From CAXXOK01 sp035353235 (GTDB lineage: Bacteria > Bacillota > Clostridia > Christensenellales > Aristaeellaceae): 6,973 bases of DNA. The notes below the pieces were generated by a model that saw nothing but the letters and a program-made list of their open reading frames with translations, made no database searches and was not told the DNA's origin. The DNA lies in the NCBI GenBank assembly GCA_035353235.1, contig DAOPZG010000134.1:1-6973 (forward strand), read 5' to 3'. Below are positions 5,034-6,973 of this stretch, one piece after another; within the stretch, counting starts at the first letter, position 1, and every line of letters begins with the position of its first letter. The position numbers and the translations under genes are program-made.

Positions 5034-6601
5034 TTCTGATGGCCCTCCTTGCGCTGCTGTTCCGCCAGCTGTTTCTCCAACTGCTTATTTTGCTGGATCA
5101 TTGCTTCCAGCCGTGTTTCCAGCGCCTTTACGTTGCCGCGCAGCGCCAGTATCTCCCGCTCCTGTTCCGTCATGGGGCTCACCTCCGTTTTCAGGCCGCT
5201 GTAAGGCAGGATACGCTGCCAGGAAAACTGCTGTGCCGCACGGAGCGGTCCGGCAGTTTTTGCGGCCACCCAAAGGATATCCGGCGAGGGATCGGTATAA
5301 ACATCGTTCTGCTGAAGGAAAGTTTTCGTCAGGCGCATCGGCGTAAGCTCACAGCCTGCCGCCGACGCGGTTTTCAGAAATCCATTCTCCCCGGACTGGT
5401 TGATAAAAACAGCGCAGCCGTCCTCGGGCAGGGCGGACAAAGCGGCATAACCGTCGTCCTCCGTCTCGTTCACGACCATCCAGCGCGCGCCGCTGGTCAG
5501 GTTATAAACGGGAGGTTCGGCTCCAGAACCGATGATCGCGCTCCAGAGGCCGTTTACAATTTCCTGATTTACGCCCATGCCGCACGGAGCGGAAGCGCCC
5601 AACGAATGCAGAAAACGAAGCGCGGCGTCGTAACGCGGCGTCATCCGGAAGTCACGCTCAAAGGCGGGCGTCATATCCAGACAATGGGTAAAATAACGCT
5701 TCAGGCTGCCAACCGCTGTGGAGCTGACGGTAGCGATCTCCGCGGGACGGTTGTCAAACAACACAGGCAACAGCTCCGAAGGGAATTTCACGTTGATCAC
5801 CGTCGCGTCCGGAAACAGGCTGCTGTAGTACAGCAAATCATCCGGGTGAGGCTTGATCACCAGCGTACGGTCCGGCAGAAAGTAATCCACGAGATACTGA
5901 TAGATCGTCACCTGCCCTTCGAAGGTGAGCATTTTCAGGTTGGCAAAATGCTGGGTGAGCACAACGGTGGAGTGCTCCGGCACATGGAAGAGGTCCTGTT
6001 TCACAAAAAAGCGTCGCACCGCTGTCTGCCGTTCCGGCGGAAGAGATTCGAAACTTTCGATCACATCCTGATGCTCAAAATTCGTTGCCTGATATCCCTC
6101 AACCTGCGCGAAGCGGTTGCCAACCCGGGCGACGATCATGGGATTTTCACCGGTATAGAGGTGATATTCGCGCGCCATACGGGAGCGTGTCGGAGCCAGA
6201 CGACTGTCTGTATTCATCAAAACATCCGGGGCGCTGAACACCCCCGCGGCATCTTCGAACATACAGAAAGGGACCTTTTGGCTGCAAAGATAGACCCCGA
6301 AATGGTAGTGAGCCGCGCCGACGTAAATTTTCTCGAAACCGCGAATATCCCGGCCCCATTCTTTGAAGAAACGACGAAAGAACTCGTCGTTCGTGTGTCG
6401 GGTGAGCAAATCCTCCGGAACGGGCATCAGGGGGAATACAACTATATCTGAAAAAAAGTCTTTCAGGTTCTGATATTCGGGAAACTTTTCACACAGGGTG
6501 GAGGCAATCATGAGCACTGCTTTATCACTCGGATAATGGTTTTCCCTGTGGATCATGGCATTAAGCAGCTGATACGTGCTTACGACACTGTACAGAACCA
6601 T
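5030..6601 (-). CDS. Sialyltransferase-like GT-B glycosyltransferase (GT52/polysialyltransferase-like) with C-terminal extension and coiled coil
   Basis: A 523-residue protein with no signal peptide or membrane segment. The N-terminus, YSVVSTYQLLNAM (4-16), matches the strand-helix opening of GT52-type sialyltransferases. Seen further: FEDAAG (115-120), the likely counterpart of the acidic D/E-D/E-G motif; VLTQHF (214-219), opening the second Rossmann domain; VIKPHPDD (248-255), the HP motif that contacts CMP in bacterial sialyltransferases; and TVSSTAVGS (291-299), the S/T motif. Known: these three motifs mark CMP-sialic-acid-dependent transferases of GT38, GT52 and related families. Inferred: transfer of the CMP-activated acid made by the neighbouring genes to a cytoplasmic glycan acceptor. 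After about residue 340 there is an unassigned alpha/beta region (about 341-466) and a heptad-like, Gln/Glu/Lys-rich coiled coil (about 476-518), which could mediate oligomerisation or peripheral association. ATG 6601 follows an AAAGGGGG site by 8 bases and lies 3 bases after the preceding stop. Acceptor and exact family are uncertain. Confidence 0.72.
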   Translation of the reverse strand: MVLYSVVSTYQLLNAMIHRENHYPSDKAVLMIASTLCEKFPEYQNLKDFFSDIVVFPLMPVPEDLLTRHTNDEFFRRFFKEWGRDIRGFEKIYVGAAHYHFGVYLCSQKVPFCMFEDAAGVFSAPDVLMNTDSRLAPTRSRMAREYHLYTGENPMIVARVGNRFAQVEGYQATNFEHQDVIESFESLPPERQTAVRRFFVKQDLFHVPEHSTVVLTQHFANLKMLTFEGQVTIYQYLVDYFLPDRTLVIKPHPDDLLYYSSLFPDATVINVKFPSELLPVLFDNRPAEIATVSSTAVGSLKRYFTHCLDMTPAFERDFRMTPRYDAALRFLHSLGASAPCGMGVNQEIVNGLWSAIIGSGAEPPVYNLTSGARWMVVNETEDDGYAALSALPEDGCAVFINQSGENGFLKTASAAGCELTPMRLTKTFLQQNDVYTDPSPDILWVAAKTAGPLRAAQQFSWQRILPYSGLKTEVSPMTEQEREILALRGNVKALETRLEAMIQQNKQLEKQLAEQQRKEGHQK

Positions 6602-6604
6602 CCG

Positions 6605-6973
6605 TTACGCCCCCTTTCCCAAACCCAGCTTGGTCAGCAGGTCTCCGAGCGTTTCACAAACCTGTGTGTTTTCGTCGCTGCCGACGCCGCGCGTGAAGGT
6701 GAAGTCCAGAAAATCCTTCCGAATGTGTGAAAGATCGGCCAGATAATGGTTGAACGGCTGATAGGCGTCGTGGCCGCTGATATTCAGGAACATCGGATAA
6801 TTCTGAAACGCATGGGCATACGCCATGGCGAAATCATATATTCCCTGATGGATACGGCGGATCATCGCGTAGTTTTCCACCTCGGGAACACCAAATTCCA
6901 GCGTGCCGTCCTCCGCGATCCCTTTGAAAGAGGGCGTGGTATCCTGCGTAAGCATCTCAAAGAAAACGCACAT
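6605..6973 (-). CDS. Unrecognised protein, probably the C-terminal part (5' end cut off by window)
   Basis: The frame is open from the window edge to TAA at 6607-6605: 122 residues plus stop. The first visible codon is an ATG exactly at the edge, so it may be an internal Met; no upstream ribosome site can be seen to decide. I do not recognise the family. The visible part is mainly helical and rich in aromatic residues and His/Asp (for example SGHDAYQPFNHYLADL at 66-81 and DFTFTRGVGSDENT at 90-103), with no signal peptide, membrane helix or nucleotide-binding motif. It ends 3 bases before the glycosyltransferase start, so it is in the same operon and is probably involved in the same surface-glycan process, perhaps as the C-terminal region of a larger transferase. 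That last point is only a guess from context. Confidence 0.65.
   Translation of the reverse strand: MCVFFEMLTQDTTPSFKGIAEDGTLEFGVPEVENYAMIRRIHQGIYDFAMAYAHAFQNYPMFLNISGHDAYQPFNHYLADLSHIRKDFLDFTFTRGVGSDENTQVCETLGDLLTKLGLGKGA

Noticed and set aside
5039..6451. 470-codon open frame on the plus strand opposite the glycosyltransferase
   Set aside because: Antisense to the motif-bearing transferase. The translation is low in acidic residues and rich in His, Arg and Gln, typical of a shadow frame.
1..6973. CRISPR arrays, tRNA or rRNA genes, insertion sequences, phage genes
   Set aside because: No regularly spaced repeats, tRNA-like cloverleaf, transposase or integrase motif, or terminal inverted repeats were seen on either strand.

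Overview
The window looks like a piece of a low-to-mid GC Gram-positive (Firmicutes/Clostridia-like) chromosome, probably from a gut or rumen anaerobe. This is inferred from the strong GGAGG-type ribosome binding sites before every gene, a secreted protein combining Pro/Thr-rich linkers with SH3-like, CUB-like and fibronectin type III-like domains, and the absence of any Gram-negative envelope gene. The species cannot be named from the sequence. All genes supported here lie on the minus strand, so the window reads right to left.

Region 1 (6973 to 2098, minus strand) is the 3' part of an operon with at least five tightly packed genes: an unrecognised truncated ORF (6973-6605), a sialyltransferase-like GT-B glycosyltransferase (6601-5030), a CMP-sugar-acid synthetase of the acylneuraminate cytidylyltransferase family (5033-4362), a DRE-TIM aldolase fused to a Rossmann-like C-terminal domain (4369-2744), and a KdsC-like HAD phosphatase (2738-2214). 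Genes overlap by 4 or 8 bases or are separated by 3 or 5 bases, and the operon ends at a clear intrinsic terminator (2136-2098). The operon promoter lies outside the window.

Read together, these genes suggest a route for making, dephosphorylating, CMP-activating and transferring a 3-deoxy-2-ulosonic acid (a Kdo- or sialic-acid-like sugar) onto a surface glycan. The odd point is that no PEP-dependent synthase (NeuB/KdsA type) is visible. A pyruvate aldolase-type enzyme resembling 4-hydroxy-2-oxovalerate aldolase sits in its place, carrying a C-terminal domain that recalls the Maf/MptE and Cst sialyltransferase folds. This is the candidate for an undescribed system.

Region 2 (2213-1968) is a 246-base intergenic stretch. 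It holds the operon terminator, an AT-rich promoter with an extended -10 (TGTTATAAT), and two short inverted repeats flanking that promoter.

Region 3 (1967-1, minus strand) is the 5' part of a separate gene for a large secreted protein. It has a signal peptide, a Pro/Thr/Glu-rich stalk with a 21-base tandem repeat, an SH3-like domain, a second Pro/Thr linker, a CUB-like domain and three fibronectin type III-like modules. The reading frame is still open at the window edge, so the C-terminus and any anchor are not visible. Long plus-strand ORFs opposite these genes are shadows.
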